Below are positions 41,773 to 50,103 of a stretch of DNA of 64,000 nt, piece by piece; position 1 is the first letter of the stretch; every line of letters starts with the position of its first letter. The DNA lies in IMG/VR virus record IMGVR_UViG_3300011115_000717, positions 43,929-107,928 of that record, one strand, 5' to 3'. This DNA comes from a virus. The position numbers and the translations under genes are program-made. The notes below the pieces were generated by a model. The model made no database searches. It was not told the DNA's origin and saw nothing but the letters and a program-made list of their open reading frames with translations.

Positions 41773-42081
41773 TTATTTAACAGTAATTTTAACTATGGCG
41801 TAATTCTTTTTATCTGATTCAACAAACATCAAAGAATCAATAATTCTATTGTCGGGAATAGATGCTTCTCTTGCTGACATACCAACTTCAAGATATGGTC
41901 CACCTTCAAAGTCAACCATAGTATTATCCGTAGTTCCTCGTGTAAACAAGGTTTCACCTTCAAGAAGGTAAGTGTAGCTATTCACCTTTCGAATTATTCT
42001 TTCGACGTGATAACGGCTTATGCTTCTTGCTATTACTGGATTTTCTTTTTGTGGCTTTAACATCTTTTTTAAAAATTTCAT
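41773..42081 (-). CDS. Hypothetical protein, paralogue of the 20.1 kb gene
   Basis: The protein has 102 residues if started at ATG 42081; ATGs at 42105 and 42063 are also in frame. The patterns SRYHVERIIRK, LEGETLFTR, VDFEGGP and VGMSARE match the protein at 20059-20361, which proves that the homologous part begins inside the region also used by the 59-residue gene in another frame. It is beta-rich and unnamed. It ends 4 bp before tRNA-Tyr. Confidence 0.65.
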   Translation of the reverse strand: MKFLKKMLKPQKENPVIARSISRYHVERIIRKVNSYTYLLEGETLFTRGTTDNTMVDFEGGPYLEVGMSAREASIPDNRIIDSLMFVESDKKNYAIVKITVK

Positions 42082-42157
42082 CCCAATTTTTACACCAGGA
42101 TGCATAATTCACATGTCGATATGAATCGCCTTTACCTGCACCATGGGTTCCTTCCAT
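41978..42157 (-). CDS. Small early protein of the GKGD-type (59 aa)
   Basis: The 59 residues read MEGTHGAGKGDSYRHVNYAS, then WCKNWDEIFKKDVKATKR and a basic tail. The pattern GKGDxYRxVxxxxWxxNWDxIF is familiar from small phage proteins of unknown function. It has an early promoter with the ATG 7 nt after the -10 box. Its second half overlaps the next gene in a different frame for about 100 bp. Confidence 0.65.
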   Translation of the reverse strand: MEGTHGAGKGDSYRHVNYASWCKNWDEIFKKDVKATKRKSSNSKKHKPLSRRKNNSKGE

Positions 42158-42164
42158 GATGTAT

Positions 42165-42192
42165 ATTATATACTATAACTCTTAAAAGTCAA
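42165..42192 (-). promoter_or_regulatory. Early promoter, leaderless, for the tmRNA/tRNA-Tyr operon
   Basis: TTGACT (42192-42187), a 16-bp spacer and TATAAT (42170-42165) on the minus strand; ATG 42157 follows after 7 nt. It probably drives the two overlapping genes, tRNA-Tyr and the tmRNA. Confidence 0.8.
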
Positions 42193-42195
42193 GAG

Positions 42196-42426
42196 TTAAT
42201 TTAATTCGTATACAGCCATAGTACCAGTATTAGTAAAGGACTTTACATATACTGGAAAAATTGAATTTCCGACACCAAGAGCCAAAACAATTGTTGTGGT
42301 TGCCCCAGTAGCATCAATACAAGTAAAAGTAATTGATCCAGCCACAGTACATGTAACTAAAACACCTTTATTTGCGGGACTGCTTACACCTGACGATAAT
42401 GCTTTAATACGGCGATATGTTCTCAT
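42196..42426 (-). CDS. Small hypothetical protein, probably structural
   Basis: The 76 residues start MRTYRRIKALSSGVSSPANK and continue with beta-strand patterns rich in Thr, Val and Gly (VLVTCTVAGSITFTC, TTTIVLALGVGNSIFPVYV). This composition resembles small phage head or tail decoration proteins. It is the second gene after a leftward late promoter near 42840 and ends just before an early promoter. The function is not known. Confidence 0.55.
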   Translation of the reverse strand: MRTYRRIKALSSGVSSPANKGVLVTCTVAGSITFTCIDATGATTTIVLALGVGNSIFPVYVKSFTNTGTMAVYELN

Positions 42427-42438
42427 TTGTTATGTTCC

Positions 42439-42828
42439 TTAAAAGAAGACGTGAATTTTACAATTAGTGCCAACTGTATGATCTGGATATGCTGGGTCAG
42501 CGGCTACAAGTAACATAGGATAAAACGTAGTAGTTATAACACCTGCATTAGATAGTAATATCGAATTATCTTCTAATATACCTATACCAGCATTTAACCC
42601 CGCAGCAGATAAATTATATGAAGGATCAAAAGTACTAATAGCTTTATGTGCTACATTTGATTCAGTCCCTGTTGGACTTAAAACTGTTAAATTTAATGTA
42701 GCTTGGTTTCCACTACCATCAATACCAGGAACAACTAAAAAACCCTTCATATTGGGTTGTGTTATTCTAGTAAGTGTTGAAAAACTATATGTCTCTACTC
42801 TACGAAAGTATGATTCTTCTTCGTTCAT
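42439..42828 (-). CDS. Hypothetical protein, probably structural
   Basis: The 129 residues start MNEEESYFRRVETYSFSTLT and are rich in Thr, Ser, Gly and Ala, with beta-strand patterns (GFLVVPGIDGSGNQATLNLT). A late promoter variant lies 8 nt before the ATG, so the gene is late. With the following 76-residue gene it forms a small late leftward unit, likely for virion surface proteins. No family is recognised. Confidence 0.55.
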   Translation of the reverse strand: MNEEESYFRRVETYSFSTLTRITQPNMKGFLVVPGIDGSGNQATLNLTVLSPTGTESNVAHKAISTFDPSYNLSAAGLNAGIGILEDNSILLSNAGVITTTFYPMLLVAADPAYPDHTVGTNCKIHVFF

Positions 42829-42836
42829 TGCACTAA

Positions 42837-42855
42837 TATTTAGCGATTATAAATA
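42837..42855. promoter_or_regulatory. Divergent late promoters
   Basis: GCTAAATA on the minus strand (42844-42837) lies 8 nt before ATG 42828. TATAAATA on the plus strand (42848-42855) lies 5 nt before ATG 42861, placing that ATG at the predicted start of transcription. Confidence 0.7.
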
Positions 42856-42860
42856 ACTTC

Positions 42861-43193
42861 ATGGATCCATTCATTAAACAATACCAAGATCAAATTAACG
42901 AACTCAATGAACAAAATTTAGAGCTTGCAGAAGCTCTTGAAATTTATGATCAAATTTTAGAGTACATGGACCCCGTGTCTGATGCGATGTTAATCAACGA
43001 GGCGAATGACGAGAAACATAAATTTAAAGCCAAATCTAAGAAAAATGCTAAGATGGAAGAGGCTTTAAAGGATAAGAAAAAAAATCCTGTTGATTCAGAC
43101 AAACTCGAAAAGGCATCTAAGAAGAGTGGCAAAGTTGGTCGCAGAGCCAAACTCGCTCAGATGCTGAAGAACTTCTCTAAGAACAAAAAGTAA
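42861..43193 (+). CDS. Small charged coiled-coil protein, late
   Basis: The 110 residues begin MDPFIKQYQDQINELNEQNL, a coiled coil, then a very Lys-rich C-terminal half (KKNPVDSDKLEKASKKSGKV). The N-terminal helix recalls the YYKNL-type N-termini of other late genes here. A perfect late promoter is 5 nt upstream. The basic tail could bind packaged DNA. No family is recognised. A strong terminator hairpin follows. Confidence 0.6.
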   Translation: MDPFIKQYQDQINELNEQNLELAEALEIYDQILEYMDPVSDAMLINEANDEKHKFKAKSKKNAKMEEALKDKKKNPVDSDKLEKASKKSGKVGRRAKLAQMLKNFSKNKK

Positions 43194-43201
43194 TATAACA
43201 A

Positions 43202-43223
43202 CAAGGCCCCGTAAGGGGCCTTG
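43202..43223. terminator. Hairpin terminator between convergent genes
   Basis: CAAGGCCCC (43202-43210) and GGGGCCTTG (43215-43223) are perfect complements with a GTAA loop. T-rich sequence follows on both strands (GTGTTT rightward, TTGTTATATT leftward), so it may work both ways. Confidence 0.75.
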
Positions 43224-43228
43224 AGTGT

Positions 43229-43435
43229 TTAAGAGACGTTGGCGATTGCTCGGTTTATAGCCGAAGAAATTCGACACAACTCTTCTTTAGAGCCAGTAAT
43301 AAAAACAACGTTCTTTCCTTCACCTTCAATAACCAAGTCAAACATGGTTTTATTGTCGTATGAAGGTTTCACTGAAACAATAAAAAGTTCTTCTGTGGTG
43401 TGAATTGCACTGCAAGTAGTAATAGTATTAGCCAT
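43229..43435 (-). CDS. Small early hypothetical protein
   Basis: The 68 residues start at ATG 43435 (MANTITTCSAIHTTEELF) with AGGAAA upstream. The pattern is an alpha/beta mix with VIEGEGKNVVFITGSKEELC and a C-terminal helix. No family is recognised. It follows the early gene at 43504 on the same strand and ends at a terminator. Confidence 0.55.
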   Translation of the reverse strand: MANTITTCSAIHTTEELFIVSVKPSYDNKTMFDLVIEGEGKNVVFITGSKEELCRISSAINRAIANVS

Positions 43436-43503
43436 TGGGAATTTTCCTAGAGTCAAGAAACATAACAAAGTAAAACCGAACGATAAACGAAAGTTTGTTA
43501 AAT

Positions 43504-43752
43504 TTATTTTTTATTGTTTTTATCATTGTGTGTAAGCCATGCTTGTGACTCCCAAAATTTTTCAAGAGGCAGTTGTTTGTCATTTGGGCTATTGTGCCAT
43601 ATGCACCGCATTATACCCCCTACATCACATAATACCATGGCACACCAATCATCACAGTATCCATATTTGTTGATTTGTACCTGTAAATTATGTTTAGAAA
43701 CTTCCGTTTTAAAAGTTTCATACATTGGCGGAATTGTCTTTTTTCTTGCCAT
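43504..43752 (-). CDS. Early hypothetical protein (82 aa)
   Basis: The 82 residues start MARKKTIPPMYETFKTEV and include YGYCDDWCAMVLCDVGG, CIWHNSP and FWESQAWL. The three or four Cys and one His could bind a metal. It has a perfect early promoter and an ATG 7 nt after the -10 box. No family is recognised. Early timing suggests a role in taking over the host. Confidence 0.6.
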   Translation of the reverse strand: MARKKTIPPMYETFKTEVSKHNLQVQINKYGYCDDWCAMVLCDVGGIMRCIWHNSPNDKQLPLEKFWESQAWLTHNDKNNKK

Positions 43753-43759
43753 AATGCAT

Positions 43760-43787
43760 ATTATAACAGAATTCTTCTATGTGTCAA
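43760..43787 (-). promoter_or_regulatory. Early promoter, leaderless
   Basis: TTGACA (43787-43782), a 16-bp spacer and TATAAT (43765-43760) on the minus strand, with ATG 43752 after 7 nt. A rightward late element CTAAATAA lies immediately beyond it, at 43792-43799. Confidence 0.8.
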
Positions 43788-43818
43788 TACACTAAATAAT
43801 CATAAAGAGGACCACTTC

Positions 43819-46356
43819 ATGGACCATATGGCGAAATATTATAAGAATCTATCTGAGAACCTTTTAAACCAAAGAGATAATTTGGTTAGATTGTTAAATG
43901 AGAAAAGTGCTAGAACCAAAAAACAGTCCACAGAAACTGACGATCAGTTTAGGGAGCGTGTGTGGAATGATCCTGGCTCGGGGTTAAGTAAATTTGACGT
44001 AGATCCAAGATATGGTACCTATGATGCTCCCACAAATCCATCTGAGCCAGGTCCCAATGACCTAATAGATCCACCATCAGAGAACTACTCACCATACGCA
44101 AGAGCATCTGGTCAACGTGGTTTATTTAGACCAAGAACGAGTACTTCAACTCAAAGTCCAGCACCAATTCAAAGTGCACCTGTTCAAAATTATAATAGTC
44201 CAGTTATCCCACCACTATTAAACCAACCAGATTTGTTGACTCCAAATGGTCCAGAACCAATTCAACCACAACAACCACCACCTAATTACGTTACCAAACC
44301 TGATCCAAATGAAGTTCCTGGTTTGATTGGACTAGGTGAACCAGGTTCACCTGGTGTAGCTCCACTCCCACAAGATCCTAGAGATCTTCCAACATCACCA
44401 CCACCACCACCAGAAGACCGTAGTGCAGACTCTAGAGAAAATAATAGAGGCAAAGCACCTATTGCTCCAAATACGGAACAAGGTGATTATGAATCTGCAA
44501 GACGAGCTTATTACACAAAAAGAAATCAACAAACAAGAGATGAAGCAGCAGAAAATCTTGCACGAATGGGTGCACTTAACCCAAGCTCAAGTGCATCAAC
44601 AAATGCAGCTAGAGCTGTAAGTCAATTACGTTCTCAGAGAGCACTGAAGCAAGGTAATGATAAATTTAATCAAGCTGACATTGACAGAATGGTAAAGAGT
44701 GATTCAAAAGAACGCTTTATGAGTCAAGCAGATAAAGATGCACGAAAAGCCAGAGATGCATCAGCTGTTGCTGGATTAGAAAAAGCCGGACACGAGAAGA
44801 TGGGGCATACTCAAAACGCAAGAGGCGAATGGGTTGATGCACAAGGAAAGCCTGCTTCGCTTGCCACAACAATTGACAGATTGGGACCAGATACAATAAT
44901 TCAAGGAACGAGTATGACTCGTGGTGAATTTGAAAGACAAACTGGTCGTAAGTATAATGCATTAAACAAAGAAGACAGCACCCTGGTAAGTAGACTTGCA
45001 GGAGCTGGAAGATATGGTTCAGAAGCAGCAAGACAGGGAGCTCTTAGTTCTGATGCAATGAATCAAAAATATGGTGAAATAAATACCGATTGGGCAAAAA
45101 GAATTGGACAAAGTACACGAGACGTTGATGCAGCACAAATTGAGTTAGATCGTTTTAAAAATGATTCAAAATATCGTGAAAGCCAAAGAAATTTGGATTC
45201 AAAAGGTAATCCAATTAGGACTCCAGAACTTGAAGCTCAAATTGCTGCTGAAACAGAACGAGATGTTCAAGGTATTAAACAGAAACGTGCTACAGCTGGC
45301 ACAAATGCTAGGGTCAATCAAGCAGCAGAAGTCAATGCAGCTTTAAGAGCACAAGAACGTCTAGATGCAACACCAGCAGAAGTAGCTAAAAGAGCAGCTG
45401 CTGCAAAACGACAAGAAGCATTGGATGACAAAAATGCAAGAATTCAAAGTGGCAATGAACCAGGATTATCTGATACAGCAGCTGGACCAGCGGCTCCAGG
45501 TTTTCAAGAACTTGCTGCTGATAAACAAAGAGAGACTATATACAAAGAAAAAGAACTGGCTAAAGAAATGGAACAGCTTGGGTTGGATTCAAATGGCAAC
45601 CCTAAACCAACAACAGGTGGTCAGGTTACAAAAGCTGCAGCCAATATGACAACTGCTCCAGCTGCAGAACCTATTGCTTCGAGACAACAACCAATTGCTT
45701 CAGTACAGCAATCTGTAAGTACTGGTGGAATGAATCAACCGATGGATATTAATGATTTTCCAGAGGAAGAAAAACCACAGACAACACTACCACCTGTGAG
45801 TGGTGGTCAAGTTACAAATGCTGCCGCAAACATGACAACACAACCAGCAAAACCAACTCCAGCTGGAGCGAATAGTGCTGTTGGTCAACCACAGTTACAA
45901 ACAAGACAGGCAGCACCACCACCGGCATCAGCTCCGACATCTGTTGGACCACCAAGTTCTACAGGAACTCGGAATACAACTCCAGCAACGCAACCTACTA
46001 CAAGCCCTGTAAGTGGTAATCCTAACCCAGTGAAACCAACTGTCGCCCCTGCACGTAATGCAACAATCCCACAACCTACTGCAACACCAGCTCGACCACC
46101 CGTTCCGGCTGCACCACCAGTAGCAGTTGGGTCATCAGTAACAGCAAAAGCAGCAACAATGACTACCAAACCACAATTGGCTAGTGCTGGTGCTCCAATT
46201 GATCCACAACAAACAGGTGGACCAACTGCACAAAATCGAGGAATTCCAATTCCATCAGCCAATCCAATGGCTGATGCACAAGCAGGACCTCTGGGTGCCC
46301 CACTGAAGAAGAAACTAGTAACCACTACTGGTAGAACCCCTAACATGAGAGCTTAA
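43819..46356 (+). CDS. Large low-complexity late protein with YYKNL-type N-terminus
   Basis: The 845 residues start at ATG 43819 (MDHMAKYYKNLSENLLNQRD) with AGAGGA upstream; a longer open frame to the left is not used. Residues about 60-220 are Pro/Gln-rich, about 220-620 are charged and helical (many Ala, Arg, Glu), and the rest is Pro/Thr/Ala-rich with three repeats of the type GGQVTKAAANMTTAPA. No enzyme motif is seen. It resembles the 1061-residue protein at 30 kb in composition and is probably packaged or structural. It ends in the start of the next gene. Confidence 0.6.
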   Translation: MDHMAKYYKNLSENLLNQRDNLVRLLNEKSARTKKQSTETDDQFRERVWNDPGSGLSKFDVDPRYGTYDAPTNPSEPGPNDLIDPPSENYSPYARASGQRGLFRPRTSTSTQSPAPIQSAPVQNYNSPVIPPLLNQPDLLTPNGPEPIQPQQPPPNYVTKPDPNEVPGLIGLGEPGSPGVAPLPQDPRDLPTSPPPPPEDRSADSRENNRGKAPIAPNTEQGDYESARRAYYTKRNQQTRDEAAENLARMGALNPSSSASTNAARAVSQLRSQRALKQGNDKFNQADIDRMVKSDSKERFMSQADKDARKARDASAVAGLEKAGHEKMGHTQNARGEWVDAQGKPASLATTIDRLGPDTIIQGTSMTRGEFERQTGRKYNALNKEDSTLVSRLAGAGRYGSEAARQGALSSDAMNQKYGEINTDWAKRIGQSTRDVDAAQIELDRFKNDSKYRESQRNLDSKGNPIRTPELEAQIAAETERDVQGIKQKRATAGTNARVNQAAEVNAALRAQERLDATPAEVAKRAAAAKRQEALDDKNARIQSGNEPGLSDTAAGPAAPGFQELAADKQRETIYKEKELAKEMEQLGLDSNGNPKPTTGGQVTKAAANMTTAPAAEPIASRQQPIASVQQSVSTGGMNQPMDINDFPEEEKPQTTLPPVSGGQVTNAAANMTTQPAKPTPAGANSAVGQPQLQTRQAAPPPASAPTSVGPPSSTGTRNTTPATQPTTSPVSGNPNPVKPTVAPARNATIPQPTATPARPPVPAAPPVAVGSSVTAKAATMTTKPQLASAGAPIDPQQTGGPTAQNRGIPIPSANPMADAQAGPLGAPLKKKLVTTTGRTPNMRA

Positions 46357-46886
46357 TGAGTAAATATTTAAAATACTTTACAGAAACTAATGATCCAGGA
46401 AAAGAACCGAGTGTCTATCCAGGGGTAGATACGATTGACAGTGGTATTCCTGGTATGGGTGGATCCAATGTTTTTACGGATATCGTTGTTCGTAATCCAG
46501 CAGGAAAAGGTATTTCACCAACATCAACGACAGTAAAAAAACCTAGCTTTGGATTGGGTTTTGATCTCAGCCCATCTCTTGCTGTACAGGTTATGAATGT
46601 TATGCGTGCCCATGGTGATAAAGAAGCTAAAACTCGACTTGGGTTGAATGGTGATACTAATGATACAGAAAACCAATCTGATGAATTTGCTACCTGGCAA
46701 GATGTAAATCAGGCTATTGGAAACTACGTCAGAACGAGAGTAAATACTGATCTAAAACCCTATAAATTAGGGGCAGTTCCACTAAATCCAGTATCTGAAT
46801 ATGATGGTTTAAACACAACAAAAATGGGACTTATTGCTACCAAAAAAACAAAAGCAAAAGTAAAAATTAATCCTGCTAAATACTAA
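46356..46886 (+). CDS. Hypothetical late protein with short leader
   Basis: The 176 residues start MSKYLKYFTETNDPGKEPSV, a possible capsid-targeting leader ending F-T-E. It contains GLGFDLSPSLAVQVMNVMRA and DVNQAIGNYVRTRVNTDLK; the segment QDVNQAIGNYV resembles QDTNKSVSNYVGKQV in the protein at 50104, so the two share a C-terminal module. The ATG overlaps the previous stop (TAATG). The function is unknown. Confidence 0.55.
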   Translation: MSKYLKYFTETNDPGKEPSVYPGVDTIDSGIPGMGGSNVFTDIVVRNPAGKGISPTSTTVKKPSFGLGFDLSPSLAVQVMNVMRAHGDKEAKTRLGLNGDTNDTENQSDEFATWQDVNQAIGNYVRTRVNTDLKPYKLGAVPLNPVSEYDGLNTTKMGLIATKKTKAKVKINPAKY

Positions 46887-46924
46887 TACTAAAGTACTAT
46901 AGACTTTACACAAAGGAAAAAATA

Positions 46925-47512
46925 ATGAATTATCTGACACAATATTACAAAAATCGTTGTGACCAACTACAAGAACAAATTTCACAAATCAATAATGGAC
47001 TTCGTAATTTATCGGAGTACGCTGTTGCACAAGATATAGGCGTAGCCAAGCCAGGTCAATCCACCGGATCAGTTTATGGTGGTGGTGGACCTTCCGCTGA
47101 CGTTATTTCAGACTTCATGAGTCGCTGGGGTCAACCCGGTTATGATGGAGAAGGTCTGGGTCGTTTACTCGGTAGCATGGTCCAAGGTAACGATCAAACA
47201 GGCGAAGCACAAACCTCTGGTGGTAATGGTGTAGGTGCTGCTGCCCAAAGAATTATGGCTGGCAAGAACCCTGCTAGTATGTCACAAGCTGGTGGCGGAA
47301 ACGATGTTGATAAGTTCTTTGGTCAAATTGCTTCACAGGGTCAAGGTGGAAATGGTTCCGCATTCAGTGGTGCAGCTCTTGGTCAAATTCTTGCTGCTCA
47401 AGGTGGAGCCGCAGGTCAGGCATATGCAAATCAATTTGCAGCAGGTCAAGCTGGTAAGGGAATTCCACAAACCGCTGGATTCCGCCCTGGTGATAAACGC
47501 AGACGCGTCTGA
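46925..47512 (+). CDS. Gly/Gln/Ala-rich late protein with YYKNR N-terminus
   Basis: The 195 residues start MNYLTQYYKNRCDQLQEQIS, a short coiled coil of the same type as the proteins at 43819 and 54670. The rest is rich in Gly, Gln, Ala and Ser and likely flexible, ending in a basic DKRRRV. AAAGGAA is upstream. A perfect terminator follows. A virion role is inferred from context. Confidence 0.6.
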   Translation: MNYLTQYYKNRCDQLQEQISQINNGLRNLSEYAVAQDIGVAKPGQSTGSVYGGGGPSADVISDFMSRWGQPGYDGEGLGRLLGSMVQGNDQTGEAQTSGGNGVGAAAQRIMAGKNPASMSQAGGGNDVDKFFGQIASQGQGGNGSAFSGAALGQILAAQGGAAGQAYANQFAAGQAGKGIPQTAGFRPGDKRRRV

Positions 47513-47698
47513 TCACAAAAACAATTTAGTTTTACTTTTGAAGAGCTCATCAAAAATCTTGGTGAGCTCTTCTCTTTTTTTGCAACATTGGTTATACTCT
47601 TTTAACGTTTCTTTTCCATCAGTTTCAAGCCTACCAAGTTTATACATGACAGAACCAAATTCATAAATTTGTTCTTCAAGTTCTTTGTTTGACATCAT
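47513..47698 (-). CDS. Small early hypothetical protein
   Basis: The 61 residues start at ATG 47698 (MMSNKELEEQIYEFGSVMYK), 6 nt after a TATAAT box; a second ATG follows at once. It is a charged helical protein whose last 20 residues are read through the rightward terminator hairpin. The stop abuts the stop of the convergent gene. No family is recognised. Confidence 0.55.
   Translation of the reverse strand: MMSNKELEEQIYEFGSVMYKLGRLETDGKETLKEYNQCCKKREELTKIFDELFKSKTKLFL
47540..47582 (+). terminator. Rho-independent terminator, rightward
   Basis: GAAGAGCTCA (47540-47549) and TGAGCTCTTC (47563-47572) pair perfectly with a 13-nt loop and are followed by TCTTTTTTTG. It lies inside the coding region of the convergent gene at 47513. 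Confidence 0.85.
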
Positions 47699-47704
47699 AT
47701 GTGT

Positions 47705-47733
47705 ATTATACCCCAGAATTACCTTTAATCCAA
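47705..47733 (-). promoter_or_regulatory. Early promoter, leaderless
   Basis: TTGGAT (47733-47728), a 17-bp spacer and TATAAT (47710-47705) on the minus strand, then ATG 47698 after 6 nt. Confidence 0.65.
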
Positions 47734-47736
47734 CAG

Positions 47737-47744
47737 AATAAATA
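47737..47744 (+). promoter_or_regulatory. Late promoter variant AATAAATA
   Basis: It lies 5 nt before ATG 47750, so the ATG is at the predicted start of transcription. It lies 3 bp from the early -35 box of the divergent gene. Confidence 0.6.
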
Positions 47745-47749
47745 GATAT

Positions 47750-50071
47750 ATGAGTGACCATGTTAATAAGAATTTTATATCCAGTATAACTGGTAAGCAT
47801 CTATTGACTGAATCAGATAAACGTTTAATTCTTAAAAAAGAAAAAGAAGCTGCTGAAATTTTACGTCTTCAACAAGTAAAACTTCAAGAGGAATCAAATA
47901 AACAAAGATTCATAGCAGCTCATTATGAAAAATTAAGAAATCCTTATATTCCATCATTAAATAAAAATTTTGCAAAATCTTTAAATGCATCTTTAGGAAG
48001 GCATTTTTCTAGATTACCTAAGCATCTACATGAACAAGTATCTGATCCTTCAGAGTGGATTCCACACACTACTCCTGTTGGGATATTTTATGTAAATAAA
48101 ACTACTGGTGAATGGATGAATTCTTTTGGTCATGTAGCACACAGTTTAGAAGATTTATTACATGCTACTGGTGAAGACATGCACTCTGATGTATCTCAAA
48201 GATCTACATCATCAGATATTATTCCAGATACAATATTACCAGAACCAACTTCTGCTTTAGATTATGCTGTATGGGCAACCACATTTGTAAATAGCCCAAC
48301 ATGGCAAACAGATACTAATTTTGCTGTAGTTCCGATGATTGCATTGAGTGGAAATAATAACAATGGTTTTAGATTAGCAAATGAACAAAATGCATCTAGT
48401 GTTGATTTGGCTTCATTAGTTGGTCAAATAACATTAGTTCCAGATACTCGTAGAGTTGTAAGTGTTTATTATCTGTGGGATGAAATGAGTTCATGGACGA
48501 TTGATAAACACAATTATTATAAACAAACTGCAGATGGATTTACTTATTCTAATGGTCGATTTTTAAACCCATGGACTGATGTTCAATATGAAGATGTAAA
48601 ACAAGCAGTTGTTTCTGTGTTAAATTATGCAAATACACAGAATGTTAATATTAATTATTTTTGTGATGACCATGAAACTACCGATCCTTTATATGGATTA
48701 CAGGGATACAATACTGGATATGGTTTAGTTAAACCAACTGATTTTGATGTTTCTGGTAACCCAATTCGTAATTTTCCATCAAGTGGTGGATGGACTTTAG
48801 ATGCCAGAATTATTCCAGCTTACATGCATGATCCAAGATTTAATGATTTTATAAACCCACAAAATAATAAATCCGTTGCCGAAGCTTTCTTAGATTACTA
48901 TAAAACATTTACTGTTCAACCTGGTTTGTCTGCAACAGCCGAACAAGTATTACAATTATGGTATGGTATAACACATCCAGGAGATTTTGAAATTGCTGGT
49001 CTTGACTATTATAGACAGTTTAGTTTTTTTGGTCCCAGTGGTCCAAAATCCCAAGCTGTAAAAACTGACGAAATCTATATTCGTGCTGCCATAGATGGTG
49101 CATTACATGAATTGGTAAATGGATATTATTCTACACGAGCGTTTACAGAAGCATTTGCTTCAATTCCTCGTTTTCAAAATAGTATTTATTCAAATTATGA
49201 AAATTATCCAATTGATGAAATCGAAGGGGAATATGCAAGAGACTCCAATGACAATGTATTTTTAAATCCTACATTTACAGCATGTAGTGGAGGCAAAGGT
49301 TTTTATGGTAATAATGGTAATATAATATGGAACTCTGGTGATAAAAATTATATATCTGGTTACATATCAAACCCAACAACAGACAGAGAACGATATAGTT
49401 GGTGTGGACACAATCAACTGACATATACTGGACCTGGTACTCTTGTTCGATATGCTAATGATAATAGTGATCCATTATGGGGTTCAAAAGTAGCACACAA
49501 ACAATTTATAGATGATGTAAAATGGGTGCGACATATGTTTAGAACAGATCCATCTTTTTGGCAAACACATACACCGTGGTTTGGTCCAGGGATGGGTTAT
49601 AGTACAAACAACAGTGGTAGATATTGGTATGAATTTTTCTATCATACAGTTCTCCATGGAGTTTTGTATACCATATTATTCCAGTATCCATATAGTGCAT
49701 TTTATACACTAAGACTTCAAGCTGCATTAGATGCATGGCGTGTAATAAGCAATGATTCAAAAGCTAGAGCATGTTCTAATAGTACAGGTGATATAAATTC
49801 TGTTGTAGATAGACTTGTATTGGCTGATGCCGTTCAAGGTATTGTGAAAAGTGGTGGAAAATTATTAAAATCAAATAAGTATCTTTGGAGGTTGACTGCA
49901 TCACATGCTCATGTTCGTACTAATAATACAATTGTATTCCAACGAGTAGGATCAGATTCTGATATTCCTGCACAAGTAATAGTTGACTGTAGCGATCAAA
50001 TGAATGGATATGGTATGTGGATAAAACGTAATATTTCCACTCCACCACAATACGTCATTGTACCAGAATAA
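47750..50071 (+). CDS. Large late protein of unknown function, possibly hydrolase-like
   Basis: The 773 residues begin with a basic, Glu/Lys-rich helical region (to about 90), then a large aromatic-rich globular part with many Tyr, Trp and Asn. Segments such as VVSVYYLWDEMSSW, NINYFCDDHETTD and GGWTLDARIIPAYM resemble the strand-loop pattern of a glycoside-hydrolase barrel, but no catalytic pair can be assigned with confidence. It is not low complexity, unlike its neighbours. It may be a virion enzyme or adhesin. A late promoter is 5 nt upstream. Confidence 0.55.
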   Translation: MSDHVNKNFISSITGKHLLTESDKRLILKKEKEAAEILRLQQVKLQEESNKQRFIAAHYEKLRNPYIPSLNKNFAKSLNASLGRHFSRLPKHLHEQVSDPSEWIPHTTPVGIFYVNKTTGEWMNSFGHVAHSLEDLLHATGEDMHSDVSQRSTSSDIIPDTILPEPTSALDYAVWATTFVNSPTWQTDTNFAVVPMIALSGNNNNGFRLANEQNASSVDLASLVGQITLVPDTRRVVSVYYLWDEMSSWTIDKHNYYKQTADGFTYSNGRFLNPWTDVQYEDVKQAVVSVLNYANTQNVNINYFCDDHETTDPLYGLQGYNTGYGLVKPTDFDVSGNPIRNFPSSGGWTLDARIIPAYMHDPRFNDFINPQNNKSVAEAFLDYYKTFTVQPGLSATAEQVLQLWYGITHPGDFEIAGLDYYRQFSFFGPSGPKSQAVKTDEIYIRAAIDGALHELVNGYYSTRAFTEAFASIPRFQNSIYSNYENYPIDEIEGEYARDSNDNVFLNPTFTACSGGKGFYGNNGNIIWNSGDKNYISGYISNPTTDRERYSWCGHNQLTYTGPGTLVRYANDNSDPLWGSKVAHKQFIDDVKWVRHMFRTDPSFWQTHTPWFGPGMGYSTNNSGRYWYEFFYHTVLHGVLYTILFQYPYSAFYTLRLQAALDAWRVISNDSKARACSNSTGDINSVVDRLVLADAVQGIVKSGGKLLKSNKYLWRLTASHAHVRTNNTIVFQRVGSDSDIPAQVIVDCSDQMNGYGMWIKRNISTPPQYVIVPE

Positions 50072-50079
50072 AGTATAAC

Positions 50080-50087
50080 GATAAATA
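50080..50087 (+). promoter_or_regulatory. Late promoter variant GATAAATA
   Basis: The octamer is followed by AAGGAA and ATG 50104, so this late transcript has a short leader with a ribosome site. Confidence 0.55.
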
Positions 50088-50103
50088 AGAAGGAATCAAA
50101 ATT

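Noticed and set aside
45885-46346. A 153-codon leftward frame in the Pro-rich gene
   Set aside because: It is the complement of a Pro/Thr/Ala-rich repeat region; Gly/Val/Ala bias is expected from that and there is no start signal.
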